The notes beneath the pieces were generated by a model, which was given only the letters and a program-made list of their open reading frames with translations, was not told where the DNA came from and ran no database searches. This document shows, piece by piece, positions 8,940-17,866 of a stretch of DNA of 64,000 nt (its first letter is position 1; every line of letters begins with the position of its first letter). The stretch covers positions 1,302,001-1,366,000 of the forward strand of contig CP091730.1 in assembly GCA_022009915.1 (NCBI GenBank), read 5' to 3'. This DNA comes from Alistipes putredinis (GTDB lineage: Bacteria > Bacteroidota > Bacteroidia > Bacteroidales > Rikenellaceae). A program made the position numbers and the translations under genes.

Positions 8940-9953
8940 TTAGAAGAGCGTCCCTTCGTCGCGATAGCGGGCGAACCCTAAATGCGAGTAGGCGAGGTCC
9001 GTGGCCTCCCTGCCGCGCGGAGTTCGTTTTATGAATCCCTCCTTTATGAGGAACGGCTCGTACACCTCCTCTATGGTGCCGGCTTCCTCGCCCACGGCCG
9101 TGGCTATGGTGTTCAGCCCGACCGGACCGCCCTTGAATTTCTCGATGATGGTCCCCAGAATCTTGTTGTCCATCATGTCCAGTCCGCGCGTGTCTATATT
9201 GAGAGCGCTGAGGGCTACGCGCGTTATGTCGAGGTCGATATGTCCGTCGCCCTGAACCATGGCGAAATCCCTCACTCTGCGCAGCAGGGCGTTGGCGATG
9301 CGCGGCGTGCCTCGGCTCCGAAGCGCGACTTCATCGGCGGCGCGGTTGTCGATTCCGATTCCGAGTATCGAGGCCGACCGGTGCACTATGCGCGAAAGCA
9401 CCGGCGTGTCGTAGTATTCCAAATGACACTGGATTCCGAAGCGGGCACGCAGCGGCGACGTGAGAAGACCGCTGCGGGTGGTGGCTCCGATGAGCGTAAA
9501 GGGATTCAACTCTATTTGTATGGAGCGGGCGGAAGGTCCCTTGTCCAGTACGATGTCGATTTTATAGTCCTCCATCGCCGAGTAGAGATACTCCTCCACG
9601 ATAGGACTCAAACGGTGAATCTCGTCTATGAACAATACGTCGCCTGCCTCTAAATTGGTAAGCAGACCCGCCAAGTCGCCGGGCTTGTCGAGCACCGGTC
9701 CCGAGGTCATCTTCATGGAGGACCCCATCTCGTTGCAGATGATGTTGGCGAGCGTGGTTTTTCCCAGACCCGGAGGACCGTGCAGAAGCACGTGGTCGAG
9801 CGGTTCGCCGCGCATCAGAGCCGCCTTGATGAAGACTTTCAGATTGGCCACAATCTTCTCCTGTCCGCTGAAACTCTCCAACTGCTGCGGGCGAATGCGG
9901 TTTTCGAATTCCGCATCGCTCTCGATTCCGCGTATGTTTCTTTGTTCTTCCAC
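8940..9953 (-). CDS. ruvB: Holliday junction branch migration ATPase RuvB
   Basis: The motor ATPase of the RuvAB complex that drives branch migration of Holliday junctions in recombinational repair. 337 residues, complete. Walker A is GPPGLGKT (59-66), Walker B/DEIH is at 110-113, sensor 1 is in LIGATTRSG, and the C-terminal winged helix carries GLNTIATAVGEEAGTIEE and IKRTPRGR, which contact DNA. It is divergent from purM, with 78 bp between starts. ruvA and ruvC are not in the window, as is usual in this phylum. No frame break. Confidence 0.97.
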   Translation of the reverse strand: MEEQRNIRGIESDAEFENRIRPQQLESFSGQEKIVANLKVFIKAALMRGEPLDHVLLHGPPGLGKTTLANIICNEMGSSMKMTSGPVLDKPGDLAGLLTNLEAGDVLFIDEIHRLSPIVEEYLYSAMEDYKIDIVLDKGPSARSIQIELNPFTLIGATTRSGLLTSPLRARFGIQCHLEYYDTPVLSRIVHRSASILGIGIDNRAADEVALRSRGTPRIANALLRRVRDFAMVQGDGHIDLDITRVALSALNIDTRGLDMMDNKILGTIIEKFKGGPVGLNTIATAVGEEAGTIEEVYEPFLIKEGFIKRTPRGREATDLAYSHLGFARYRDEGTLF

Positions 9954-9999
9954 TCTTTTTTAGACGGCTTAACTTGCGACAAATTTACATTTTTTTACG

Positions 10000-10007
10000 T
10001 ACTTTTG
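10000..10007 (+). promoter_or_regulatory. -7 box TACTTTTG of purM
   Basis: TACTTTTG fits TAnnTTTG and lies 25 bases before the purM start. There is no good -33 match. Confidence 0.5.
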
Positions 10008-10031
10008 CAAGCGTAAATTCTCACCCCGACT

Positions 10032-11208
10032 ATGGCAAATCAATCCAGATACGACATGCGCGGCGTATCGTCCTCCAAGGAGGATGTGCACGCAGCGATA
10101 AAGAACGTGGACAAGGGACTGTTCCCCAAGGCATTCTGTAAAATCATTCCCGACTACCTGAGCGGCGATGCCGGCAGCTGTCTTGTCATGCACGCCGACG
10201 GTGCGGGAACGAAATCGTCGCTGGCCTATGCGTATTGGCGGCAGACGGGCGACATGAGCGTGTGGAAGGGCATAGCTCAGGACGCCATAGTGATGAATAC
10301 CGATGATTTGCTGTGCGTCGGCATAACCGACCGCATACTTCTCTCCTCGACAATCGGCCGCAATAGGCGTCTGATTCCCGGAGAGGTGATTTCGGCCATA
10401 ATAAACGGAACCGAGGAGTTCCTCCAATCGCTTCGCGATCAGGGCGTGGAGATTTACTCCACTGGCGGCGAAACGGCCGACGTGGGAGACTTGGTGCGCA
10501 CTATCATCGTGGACAGCACGGTGACCGCCCGCATAGACCGCAAAGACGTGATAAGCAACGAGAATATCGCTGCCGGCGACCTGATAGTCGGCCTCAGCCT
10601 CCTTCGGTCAGGCTACATACGAGACCGAGTACAACGGCGGAATGGGCAGCAACGGGCTCACTTCTGCCCGCCACGACGTTTTCGCACGTTATCTGGCCGA
10701 CGAATACCCCGAGAGTTACGACGACAAAATTCCCGAGCAGCTCGTCTATTCGGGTTCATGCCGCCTTACAGACCCTGTGGATGGCAGTCCGCTGGATGCC
10801 GGAAAACTCGTGCTCTCGCCGACTCGCACCTATCTGCCTGTCGTAAAGAAGATTCTCGACCTGCACCGAAACCGCATTCACGGCATGGTCCATTGCAGCG
10901 GAGGCGGCCAGACCAAGATACTGCATTTCATAGATTCGCTGCACGTGATAAAGGACAATCTGTTCCCCGTCCCGCCGCTGTTCAATCTGATTCAGCAGCA
11001 GAGCGGCACTCCATGGGAGCAGATGTACAGGGTGTTCAACATGGGGCATCGTATGGAACTGTATGTAGGTGAGGACATCGCAGCGGAAATAATCGACATC
11101 TCGCGCTCTTTCGGAGTGGATGCACGCATCGTCGGACGTGTCGAGAAAGCCGATTCTGCGCGGGTCACCATACTCGACAGGGGTGAGAAATTCGAGTATT
11201 CGAAATAA
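10032..11208 (+). CDS. purM: Phosphoribosylformylglycinamidine cyclo-ligase, frame broken once
   Basis: Closes the imidazole ring of AIR in purine synthesis, using ATP. About 392 residues, the longer form typical of Bacteroidota. The ATP-grasp-like PurM motif is visible as VMHADGAGTKSSLAY, followed by DAIVMNTDDLLCVG and, in the second half, GMVHCSGGGQTKI. The frame breaks at CC 10598-10599. One C too many separates DLIVGLS from SFGQATYETEYNGGMGSNG. It is followed by the trp promoter only 16 bases after the stop, so the trp operon is a separate unit. No other pur gene is adjacent. Confidence 0.93.
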
Positions 11209-11223
11209 AAATCCGGATTTTTC

Positions 11224-11254
11224 TTTGATTTCTGTTTTCGGGAATTTATATTTG
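11224..11254 (+). promoter_or_regulatory. Promoter of the trp operon
   Basis: TTTG (11224-11227), a 19-base spacer, then TATATTTG (11247-11254): a near-perfect Bacteroidota promoter. Transcription would begin about 11261, just before the leader peptide. Confidence 0.75.
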
Positions 11255-11279
11255 CAGCGTCGAAATAAATGAAAAAAAG

Positions 11280-11339
11280 ATGAGTACGAACCTTACAAAC
11301 CGTTTCTGGTGGCGCTTTTTACTACTTCATAAGTCGTAG
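11280..11339 (+). CDS. trpL: trp leader peptide with tandem Trp codons
   Basis: A 19-codon reading frame, MSTNLTNRFWWRFLLLHKS, with two adjacent Trp codons at 11307-11312. It lies between the trp promoter and an intrinsic terminator ahead of trpB. An overlapping mini-frame MKKR (11269-11283) ends at its ATG. One more A in the run 11272-11278 would fuse both into a 23-residue leader. The stop codon falls inside the segment that can pair as antiterminator, as expected of a transcription attenuator. The peptide itself is expected to be a translation sensor for charged tRNA-Trp. Confidence 0.85.
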   Translation: MSTNLTNRFWWRFLLLHKS

Positions 11340-11412
11340 GAAGCGTGACGTTCGTATATATATCAAGATATTTAATGAAGTCCTGCCGATTACGGCGGGA
11401 CTTCTTCTTTTT
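11312..11412 (+). promoter_or_regulatory. trp attenuator: alternative hairpins and terminator
   Basis: Region 1 (GCGCTT 11312-11317, beside the Trp codons) can pair with AAGCGT 11341-11346. Region 2 (GTAGGA 11336-11341) can pair with TCCTGC 11381-11386. The latter is the left arm of the terminator stem 11377-11404, which ends in CTTCTTTTT. A ribosome stalled on the Trp codons would mask region 1 and free region 2 to block the terminator. A ribosome at the leader stop would mask region 2 and let the terminator form. Pairing was read by eye. Confidence 0.8.
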
Positions 11413-11445
11413 AAGCCAATTACCAAAAACACAAAAACATACGCT

Positions 11446-12630
11446 ATGACAACATTCGGTATAGATTCGAAAGGTTACTACGGAGAGTTCGGAGGAGCCT
11501 ACATACCAGAGATTCTCCACAAATGCGTCGGAGAGCTTCAAAAGAACTATCTGCCCATAATCGAGTCCGACGATTTTCAGACCGAGTTCCGCTCGCTGCT
11601 TCGCGATTACGTGGGCCGGCCCTCGCCGCTCTACCACGCACGCAGGCTCTCCGAGAGATACGGCTGCAAGATTTATCTCAAACGCGAGGATTTGAACCAC
11701 ACCGGAGCGCACAAGATAAACAACACCGTCGGTCAGATTCTCATCGCCCGCCGTCTGGGCAAGCGGCGCATCATCGCCGAGACCGGAGCGGGACAGCACG
11801 GCGTGGCGACAGCCACCGTATGCGCCCTGATGGGTATGGAGTGCGAGGTGTTCATGGGTGCCACCGACATAGCACGCCAGAGGGTGAATGTCCAGAAAAT
11901 GAAAATGCTCGGCGCGAAGGTGCATGCGGTGACATCCGGCAGCATGACTCTCAAAGACGCCACCAACGACGCCATACGCGACTGGTGCTGCCACCCCTCG
12001 GACACGTTCTATATCATCGGCTCCACCGTAGGCCCGCACCCGTATCCCGAAATGGTGGCGCGTCTGCAATCGGTCATCAGCAGCGAAATCAAGAACCAGC
12101 TGTCGGAAAAGGAGGGCCGCGACTATCCCGACTATCTTATGGCGTGCGTTGGCGGAGGCAGCAATGCCGCAGGAACCGTTTACCATTACATGAACGACGA
12201 GCGCGTTAAAATCGTTCTGGCCGAAGCCGCCGGAAAGGGCATAGACAGCGGCGAGTCGGCGGCAACGATACATCTGGGCAAGGTAGGTATCATTCACGGT
12301 TCGCGGACACTGGTGATGCAGGATGCTGACGGACAGATTTGCGAGGCCTACTCCGTATCTGCCGGTCTGGACTATCCCGGAATCGGACCGCTGCATGCCG
12401 ACATGGCGAGCCGTTCGCGTTCCCGCGTGCTGGCCGTAACCGACGAGGAAGCCCTTGCCGCCGCATTCCGCCTGACACGTCTGGAAGGAATCATTCCCGC
12501 ACTCGAATCGGCCCATGCGATAGCCGCACTCGAAAAGGTAGAATTCGGGAAAAACGACATCGTGGTCCTTACCTTGTCGGGCCGCGGGGACAAGGACATA
12601 GAAACTTACATAAAACATATGGAGGAATAG
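11446..12630 (+). CDS. trpB: Tryptophan synthase beta chain
   Basis: Condenses indole with serine to tryptophan in the alpha2beta2 complex with TrpA. 394 residues, intact. The PLP lysine is K90 in NHTGAHKINN, and the phosphate-binding loop GGGSNAAG is near residue 237. First structural gene of a trpB-E-G-D-C-F-A operon whose order is typical of Bacteroidota, so the last-step enzyme is translated first after the attenuator. Starts 34 bases after the terminator T-run, with 4 bases separating it from trpE. Confidence 0.97.
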   Translation: MTTFGIDSKGYYGEFGGAYIPEILHKCVGELQKNYLPIIESDDFQTEFRSLLRDYVGRPSPLYHARRLSERYGCKIYLKREDLNHTGAHKINNTVGQILIARRLGKRRIIAETGAGQHGVATATVCALMGMECEVFMGATDIARQRVNVQKMKMLGAKVHAVTSGSMTLKDATNDAIRDWCCHPSDTFYIIGSTVGPHPYPEMVARLQSVISSEIKNQLSEKEGRDYPDYLMACVGGGSNAAGTVYHYMNDERVKIVLAEAAGKGIDSGESAATIHLGKVGIIHGSRTLVMQDADGQICEAYSVSAGLDYPGIGPLHADMASRSRSRVLAVTDEEALAAAFRLTRLEGIIPALESAHAIAALEKVEFGKNDIVVLTLSGRGDKDIETYIKHMEE

Positions 12631-12634
12631 AGTC

Positions 12635-14042
12635 ATGGCATCTTACAAGTACAGGGCAACGAGCCGGCGCATTCTCGGCGACTTGCACACTCCGGTTAGC
12701 ATATATCTCAAAGTACGCGATCTCTACCCGCAATCGGCGCTGTTGGAGAGTTCCGATTTTCATGCTTCGGAAAATGCGACCTCCTACATAGGCATCGACC
12801 CGATAGCCAGTTTCGCCGTAAATTCGGGCGAGTGTACCGTAAGGTTTCCCGACGCGAGTACGAAACGCTCGCCCGTAACCGACACCGAAAGCATCGAAAA
12901 GGCTCTTCTGGAATTCTTGTCTTCGTTTACGGTGGACGGCGCCGACAGCGGCGTATGCGGACTTTTCGGATACACTTCCTTCAATGCCGTGCGGTATTTG
13001 GAAAACATACCTGTTGCAGAGAGCCGCCAGAAACTGAACGACGCGCCGGACATGTATTACATCATGTACCGCCATACGCTGGTGTTCGACCATTTCAAGA
13101 ACGAGCTTACGCTCGTGGAACTGCTCGCCGACGGCGAAACTCCGCGGACCGACGACATAGTCAGCGTCATCGAAAACCGCAACTTCGCATCCTACGACTT
13201 TTTCACTACGGGCAAGGAGTACAGCACCATAACCGACGAGCAGTATATGGATTTCGTGCGGCGCGGAGTGCGGCACTGCATGCGCGGCGACGTATTCCAA
13301 ATCGTGCTCTCGCGGCGGTTCGTGGTTCCGTACAGGGGCGATGACTTCAAGCTCTACCGCGCCTTGCGCAGCATCAACCCCTCGCCTTACCTGTTCTATT
13401 TCGACTTTGGCGGTTTCCGCATTTTCGGTTCCTCACCCGAGACGCACTGCAAAATCGAGGACGGAATCGCGAGCATCGACCCGATAGCCGGTACCACCCG
13501 ACGTTCGGGCAATGCGGCCGAGGACAAACGTCTCGCACAGCAGCTGCTCGCGGATCCGAAGGAGAATGCCGAGCACGTGATGCTGGTGGACTTGGCCCGC
13601 AACGACCTCTCGCGCGGATGCGACGATGTAAAGGTGGATTTCTACAAGGAGCCGCAGTATTACAGCCATGTCATACATTTAGTCTCGCGAGTAAGCGGCC
13701 GCGTCAAGGCCGGGCACAGCTCTGTGCGCACGTTTTTGGACACTTTCCCTGCCGGAACGCTCAGCGGCGCACCGAAAGTTCGGGCCATGCAGCTGATTTC
13801 GGAGATAGAACCGCACAGCCGCGGGGCATACGGCGGCTGCATCGGATTCATCGGTCTGAACGGAAATATCAATCAGGCCATAACCATACGTTCGCTGGTA
13901 AGCCGCGGCGGCGTCTTGTGGTGTCAGGCCGGAGCGGGAATCGTGGCCGCGAGCAGACCCGAGAACGAATTGCAGGAGGTCAATAACAAAACTCGGCGCT
14001 CTGAAAAAAGCGATAGAGGCGGCCGAAAAACTTAAAAACTGA
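12635..14042 (+). CDS. trpE: Anthranilate synthase component I, frame broken at C-terminus
   Basis: Converts chorismate to anthranilate using ammonia supplied by TrpG; about 468 residues. The LLES motif (36-39), part of the tryptophan feedback-inhibition pocket, is present, so allosteric control adds to attenuation. Chorismate-site segments GTTRRSGNAAEDKRLAQQL and PAGTLSGAPKVRAM are clear. Near the end AAAA 13988-13991 has one A too many. Repair gives NNKLGALKKAIEAAEKLKN and a stop at 14042, four bases before trpG. Without repair the frame ends at 14035 with an unrelated tail. Confidence 0.95.
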
Positions 14043-14046
14043 TGCC

Positions 14047-14620
14047 ATGAAAATATTATTGATAGATAATTACGACTCGTTCACATACAATCTGTTGCAG
14101 ATTGTAGAGAAATGCGCCTGCTCTGTGGACGTGCGTCGCAACGACAAAATATCGCTCGAAGAGGTGCAGACCTACGACAAGATAATCCTCTCGCCCGGAC
14201 CCGGCATCCCATCCGAGGCCGGAATACTGCTGCCGCTGGTCGAGCGTTACGCAGACAGCAAAAGCATTCTGGGCGTGTGTCTGGGGCATCAGGCCATAGG
14301 AGAGGCTTTCGGCGCACGGCTCGAAAACCTGCCCGAAGTCTATCACGGCGTACAGACTCCCGTAAAAATCATTTCGGACGACTATATTTTCGAGGGTATG
14401 GACGCGGCACCTCTTGTGGGCCGCTATCACTCGTGGGCTGTCAGTCGGACGAACCTGCCCGAATGTCTTCGGGTTACAGCCGTAGACGAAAAGGGAATCG
14501 TCATGGCCCTCAGGCTCTCCGACTCGAGACGTGCACGGCGTGCAGTTCCATCCCGAATCCGTGCTCACTCCGCAGGGTGAGCGCATAATCCGTAACTTCA
14601 TAGAACACAGACAATCATGA
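14047..14620 (+). CDS. trpG: Anthranilate synthase component II (glutamine amidotransferase), frame broken
   Basis: Class I glutamine amidotransferase that feeds ammonia to TrpE; about 190 residues. Oxyanion segment LSPGPGIPSEAG and nucleophile C78 in GVCLGHQAIGEAFG are visible. The catalytic His-Glu lies in GVQFHPESVLTPQGERII after the break. The break falls around 14524-14531 (GACTCGAGACG), where one extra base shifts the frame. It is not an obvious homopolymer. Repair ends the protein at 14620, overlapping trpD by ATGA, which suggests translational coupling. Confidence 0.93.
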
Positions 14621-15612
14621 AACAGATACTCTACGACCTGTTCGAGCATCGCTACCTCGACCGCTCGCAGGCTCACGACATACTCGGCGGCATAGCCCGC
14701 GGACAGTACAACGACGCGCAGATTGCTTCGCTCATAACGGTATTTCTGATGCGCGGCATCTCGGTGGACGAGCTGCTCGGCTTTCGTCAGGCGCTTATGG
14801 ACATGCGCGTCGAAGTGAATCTGTCGGAGTTCGAACCCATCGACATCGTGGGTACGGGCGGCGACGGCAAGAATACGTTCAACATCTCCACCTGCGCATG
14901 TTTCGTCGTTGCGGGCGCCGGCTACAAGGTGGTCAAGCACGGCAACTACGGCGCCACTTCGGTCAGCGGGGCGAGCAACGTAATGGAGCAGCACGGCGTG
15001 CGTTTCACCACCGACGACTCGACTTTGCGCCGCAGTATCGACCGATGCGGCATAGCGTACCTGCATGCGCCTCTGTTCAATCCGGCATTGAAAGCCGTGG
15101 CGCCGATTCGCAAGGCGCTGGCCGTGCGGACGTTCTTCAACATTCTCGGTCCGTTGGTCAATCCAGCCGAGCCGCGTTATCAACTTCTCGGCGTATACAA
15201 TCTGCCGCTGCTGAGGCTCTACACCTACGCTTATCAGGCTGCCGGAACGCGGTTCTCGGTAGTCCACTCTCTGGACGGATACGACGAAATCTCGCTTACG
15301 GCTCCGTTCAAGGCTGCCTCCTGCGAGAGCGAGACCGTTTACGAACCCTCCGACTTGGGATTTGCGCAAATCGCGGAGAGCGAGTTGTACGGAGGCGACA
15401 CGCCGCAGCAGGCCGCCGCGATTTTCGATTCCGTACTGAACGGGACGGCGTCCGAGGCTCGCAAGAACTGCGTGACGGCCAACGCCGCGTTCGCCATACA
15501 TACCATCTGTCCGCAAAAGAGCATTGCCGAGTGCGTGAACGAGGCTCGTGTTTCGCTCGAAAGCGGACGGGCGCTCGATACGTTCGAAAAGTTCCTTTCG
15601 CTAAACAGTTGA
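14617..15612 (+). CDS. trpD: Anthranilate phosphoribosyltransferase
   Basis: Transfers phosphoribose from PRPP to anthranilate. 331 residues, intact. The PRPP-binding glycine loop IVGTGGDGKNTFNIST and the second signature VKHGNYGATSVSGASNVME are both present, as is the anthranilate-site segment RTFFNILGPLVNPAEP. It is a stand-alone TrpD, not fused to TrpG. It starts inside the trpG stop (ATGA) and ends 4 bases before trpC. Confidence 0.97.
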   Translation: MKQILYDLFEHRYLDRSQAHDILGGIARGQYNDAQIASLITVFLMRGISVDELLGFRQALMDMRVEVNLSEFEPIDIVGTGGDGKNTFNISTCACFVVAGAGYKVVKHGNYGATSVSGASNVMEQHGVRFTTDDSTLRRSIDRCGIAYLHAPLFNPALKAVAPIRKALAVRTFFNILGPLVNPAEPRYQLLGVYNLPLLRLYTYAYQAAGTRFSVVHSLDGYDEISLTAPFKAASCESETVYEPSDLGFAQIAESELYGGDTPQQAAAIFDSVLNGTASEARKNCVTANAAFAIHTICPQKSIAECVNEARVSLESGRALDTFEKFLSLNS

Positions 15613-15616
15613 GGTC

Positions 15617-16402
15617 ATGAAAGATATTTTAAGCGACATCCTGTCGGACAAACTCGCCTACGTGCAGCATTGCAAGGCTCTTTGCAGCAGCTCCGAACTC
15701 GAAAAACTCGTCCGCCCGCGCAAAAGCCTTTCCATGCGTGCCGCACTCGACGCTTCGCAAACCGGAATCATCGCGGAATTCAAGCGCCGCTCGCCCTCGA
15801 AAGGCTGGATAAACCGCGATGCCGACCCGCTGCGGACTGTTCCTGCGTATGCCGAGGCCGGTGCCGCCGCGGTGAGCATTCTGACCGACGGACCTTATTT
15901 CGGCGGCAGCGAAGACGATATTGTCTCCGTAAGGGAAACGGTCGGCATTCCCATACTGCGCAAGGAGTTCATCGTGGACCCGTGGCAGGTGCTGCAAAGC
16001 CGCGTTCTCGGAGCGGATGCGATACTTCTTATCGCCGCGGCCCTGACCAAGGAGCGGTGCGCCGAACTGGCCGCTACGGCGCATGACTTGGGTCTCGAAG
16101 TGCTGCTCGAAATACATTCGCAGTCGGAAGTCGGGTACATAAACGAAAACGTGGATATGGTAGGGGTGAACAACCGCAATCTCGGAACTTTCCACACGGA
16201 TACGGACAACTCGCTGCGTCTTGCCGAGGCTCTTCCGCACGACATTCTCCGCGTGTCGGAAAGCGGCATAAGCGCTCCGCAGACGATAAGGCGGCTGCGC
16301 GAGGCGGGATACAAAGGGTTCCTCATCGGCGAGAGTTTCATGAAAACCCCCGCCCCCGAGGTCGCACTCGCTCGTTTCATAGAGGAGGTGGAGGCATGTT
16401 AG
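15617..16402 (+). CDS. trpC: Indole-3-glycerol phosphate synthase
   Basis: Cyclises CdRP to indole-3-glycerol phosphate in a TIM barrel. 261 residues, intact. The signature IAEFKRRSPSKGWI with the catalytic lysine, LRKEFIVDPWQVLQSR, and the phosphate-site segments VGVNNRNLGTF and RVSESGI are in order. It overlaps trpF by 7 bases. In many bacteria TrpC and TrpF are fused, but here they are separate. Confidence 0.97.
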   Translation: MKDILSDILSDKLAYVQHCKALCSSSELEKLVRPRKSLSMRAALDASQTGIIAEFKRRSPSKGWINRDADPLRTVPAYAEAGAAAVSILTDGPYFGGSEDDIVSVRETVGIPILRKEFIVDPWQVLQSRVLGADAILLIAAALTKERCAELAATAHDLGLEVLLEIHSQSEVGYINENVDMVGVNNRNLGTFHTDTDNSLRLAEALPHDILRVSESGISAPQTIRRLREAGYKGFLIGESFMKTPAPEVALARFIEEVEAC

Positions 16403-17016
16403 TCAAGGTTTGCGGCATGCGCTCTCCGGACAATATCCGTCAGGTGGAGCTTGCGGGCCCCGACATCATGGGGTTCATTTTCCACCCCGCCTCGCCTCGT
16501 TTCGTTGCCGAGCGGCCCGAGTACATGCCTCTTCGGTGCCAGCGTGCGGGAGTATTCGTACATAGCGACACGGACTCTATTCTGCGCACGGCGGAGACGT
16601 TCGGCCTTCACATCGTCCAGCTGCACGGAGAGGGTAGTCCGGAACTGTGCAGGTGCCTGCGCGGGCACGGGTTGAAGGTCATAAGGGCTTTGGGCGTGTC
16701 CTCCCGAGAGGATTTGAAGGCGGCCGCGGACTTCGAGGGGTCGTGCGACTATCTGCTGCTGGATACGGCCTGCGCCCGACACGGAGGCAGCGGGCGCATG
16801 TTCGACTGGGACATCCTCGAATCCTACACGGGCGGCATCCCGTTTTTCCTGAGCGGGGGTATAGGCCCCGACAGCGCGAAGAGGATAGGGGAGGTCCGTC
16901 ATCCGCTGCTCTGCGGTGTGGATATAAACAGCCGTTTCGAGACGGCCGCAGCGGTGAAGGACGCCGCAGCGGTAGAAAAATTCATCAAGGAAATCAAACA
17001 AATATCACGGATATGA
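16396..17016 (+). CDS. trpF: Phosphoribosylanthranilate isomerase
   Basis: Amadori rearrangement of phosphoribosylanthranilate to CdRP. 206 residues, intact. The catalytic cysteine is in VKVCGMRSPDNI at the N-terminus and the catalytic Asp in LLLDTACARHGGSG, followed by PFFLSGGIGPDSAK. Its start overlaps the end of trpC and its stop overlaps trpA's ATG (ATGA), so the three are tightly coupled. Confidence 0.97.
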   Translation: MLVKVCGMRSPDNIRQVELAGPDIMGFIFHPASPRFVAERPEYMPLRCQRAGVFVHSDTDSILRTAETFGLHIVQLHGEGSPELCRCLRGHGLKVIRALGVSSREDLKAAADFEGSCDYLLLDTACARHGGSGRMFDWDILESYTGGIPFFLSGGIGPDSAKRIGEVRHPLLCGVDINSRFETAAAVKDAAAVEKFIKEIKQISRI

Positions 17017-17786
17017 ACAGAATAAACACATTATTTGCGAGCGGCAAACAGAAGATACTTTCCGTATACTTCTGTGCAGGCTATCCCACGGCGGACAGCA
17101 CTTGCGAGATTATCGAACGTCTGGCCGCTTCGGGCGTGGACATGATAGAGATAGGAATACCGTTCTCCGATCCGATGGCCGACGGAGAGGTCATACAACG
17201 CGCCTCGACTGCCGCCTTGCGCGGAGGAATGAGCCTTGCAAAACTCTTTTCGCAGTTGGAGGACATTCGCCGCACGGTATCGGTGCCGCTGATTCTCATG
17301 GGTTACCTCAATCCGATAATGCAGTTCGGATTCGACCGCTTCTGCCGAAAGTGCAGCGAAACGGGCATAGACGGCTACATCATCCCCGACCTGCCGTTCG
17401 ACCGGTACTTGTCCGATTACAAGCCGTTTGCCGACAAGTACGACCTGAGAACGATAATGCTCATCACTCCCGAAACGGAACCGGAGCGAGTGCGTTTGAT
17501 AGACAGCCAAACGGACGGATTCATCTACATGGTATCCTCCGCCGCCACGACGGGAGTGCAGAAGGAGTTCGACGAAGCCAAAACGGAATATTTCCGAAGA
17601 ATCGAGGCCATGAATCTGCGCAACCCGCGTCTGGTCGGGTTCGGCATATCCAACAGGGCGACATTCGAAGCCGCCTGCAAGTATTCGCGCGGAGCAATCG
17701 TAGGCAGCAAGTTCATCGAGCTGCTCGGCAGCTGTCCGTCGGTCTCTGCGGCCGTCGAGAGCCTGCATGAGGCCCTGAACGCTTAG
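17013..17786 (+). CDS. trpA: Tryptophan synthase alpha chain
   Basis: Cleaves indole-3-glycerol phosphate to indole and glyceraldehyde-3-phosphate, passing indole to TrpB. 257 residues, intact. The catalytic Glu lies in MIEIGIPFSDPMADG (the same segment holds the loop 2 Asp region), and the active-site Asp in DGYIIPDLPFDRY. Last gene of the operon, closed by a strong terminator 18 bases downstream. The start was chosen from the ATGA overlap with trpF; frames further upstream run through trpF. Confidence 0.97.
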   Translation: MNRINTLFASGKQKILSVYFCAGYPTADSTCEIIERLAASGVDMIEIGIPFSDPMADGEVIQRASTAALRGGMSLAKLFSQLEDIRRTVSVPLILMGYLNPIMQFGFDRFCRKCSETGIDGYIIPDLPFDRYLSDYKPFADKYDLRTIMLITPETEPERVRLIDSQTDGFIYMVSSAATTGVQKEFDEAKTEYFRRIEAMNLRNPRLVGFGISNRATFEAACKYSRGAIVGSKFIELLGSCPSVSAAVESLHEALNA

Positions 17787-17803
17787 CTCGTTTTTTTAGA
17801 AGA

Positions 17804-17842
17804 GAAAAGGTCCCTGCTGCCAACGGCAGCAGGGACCTTTTC
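17804..17842. terminator. Bidirectional terminator between trpA and DUF1015
   Basis: A perfect 18-bp stem (17804-17821 with 17825-17842) around AAC, with T-rich flanks on both sides. It separates the convergent trp and ser operons. Confidence 0.88.
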
Positions 17843-17866
17843 GTCTGTATCAATTCAAGGGATGCT

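Noticed and set aside
11269..11283. The mini-frame MKKR overlapping the trp leader as a separate peptide
   Set aside because: Four codons, most likely the true leader start separated by one missing A in a seven-base run.
11293..12636. A 447-residue open frame on the minus strand opposite trpB
   Set aside because: It is a shadow of trpB: high-GC third positions keep the opposite strand open. No family resemblance, and it would run through the attenuator.
14056..15516. A 486-residue minus-strand frame opposite trpG and trpD
   Set aside because: Same shadow effect. The plus strand holds two conserved enzymes with active-site motifs, and the antisense product resembles nothing I know.
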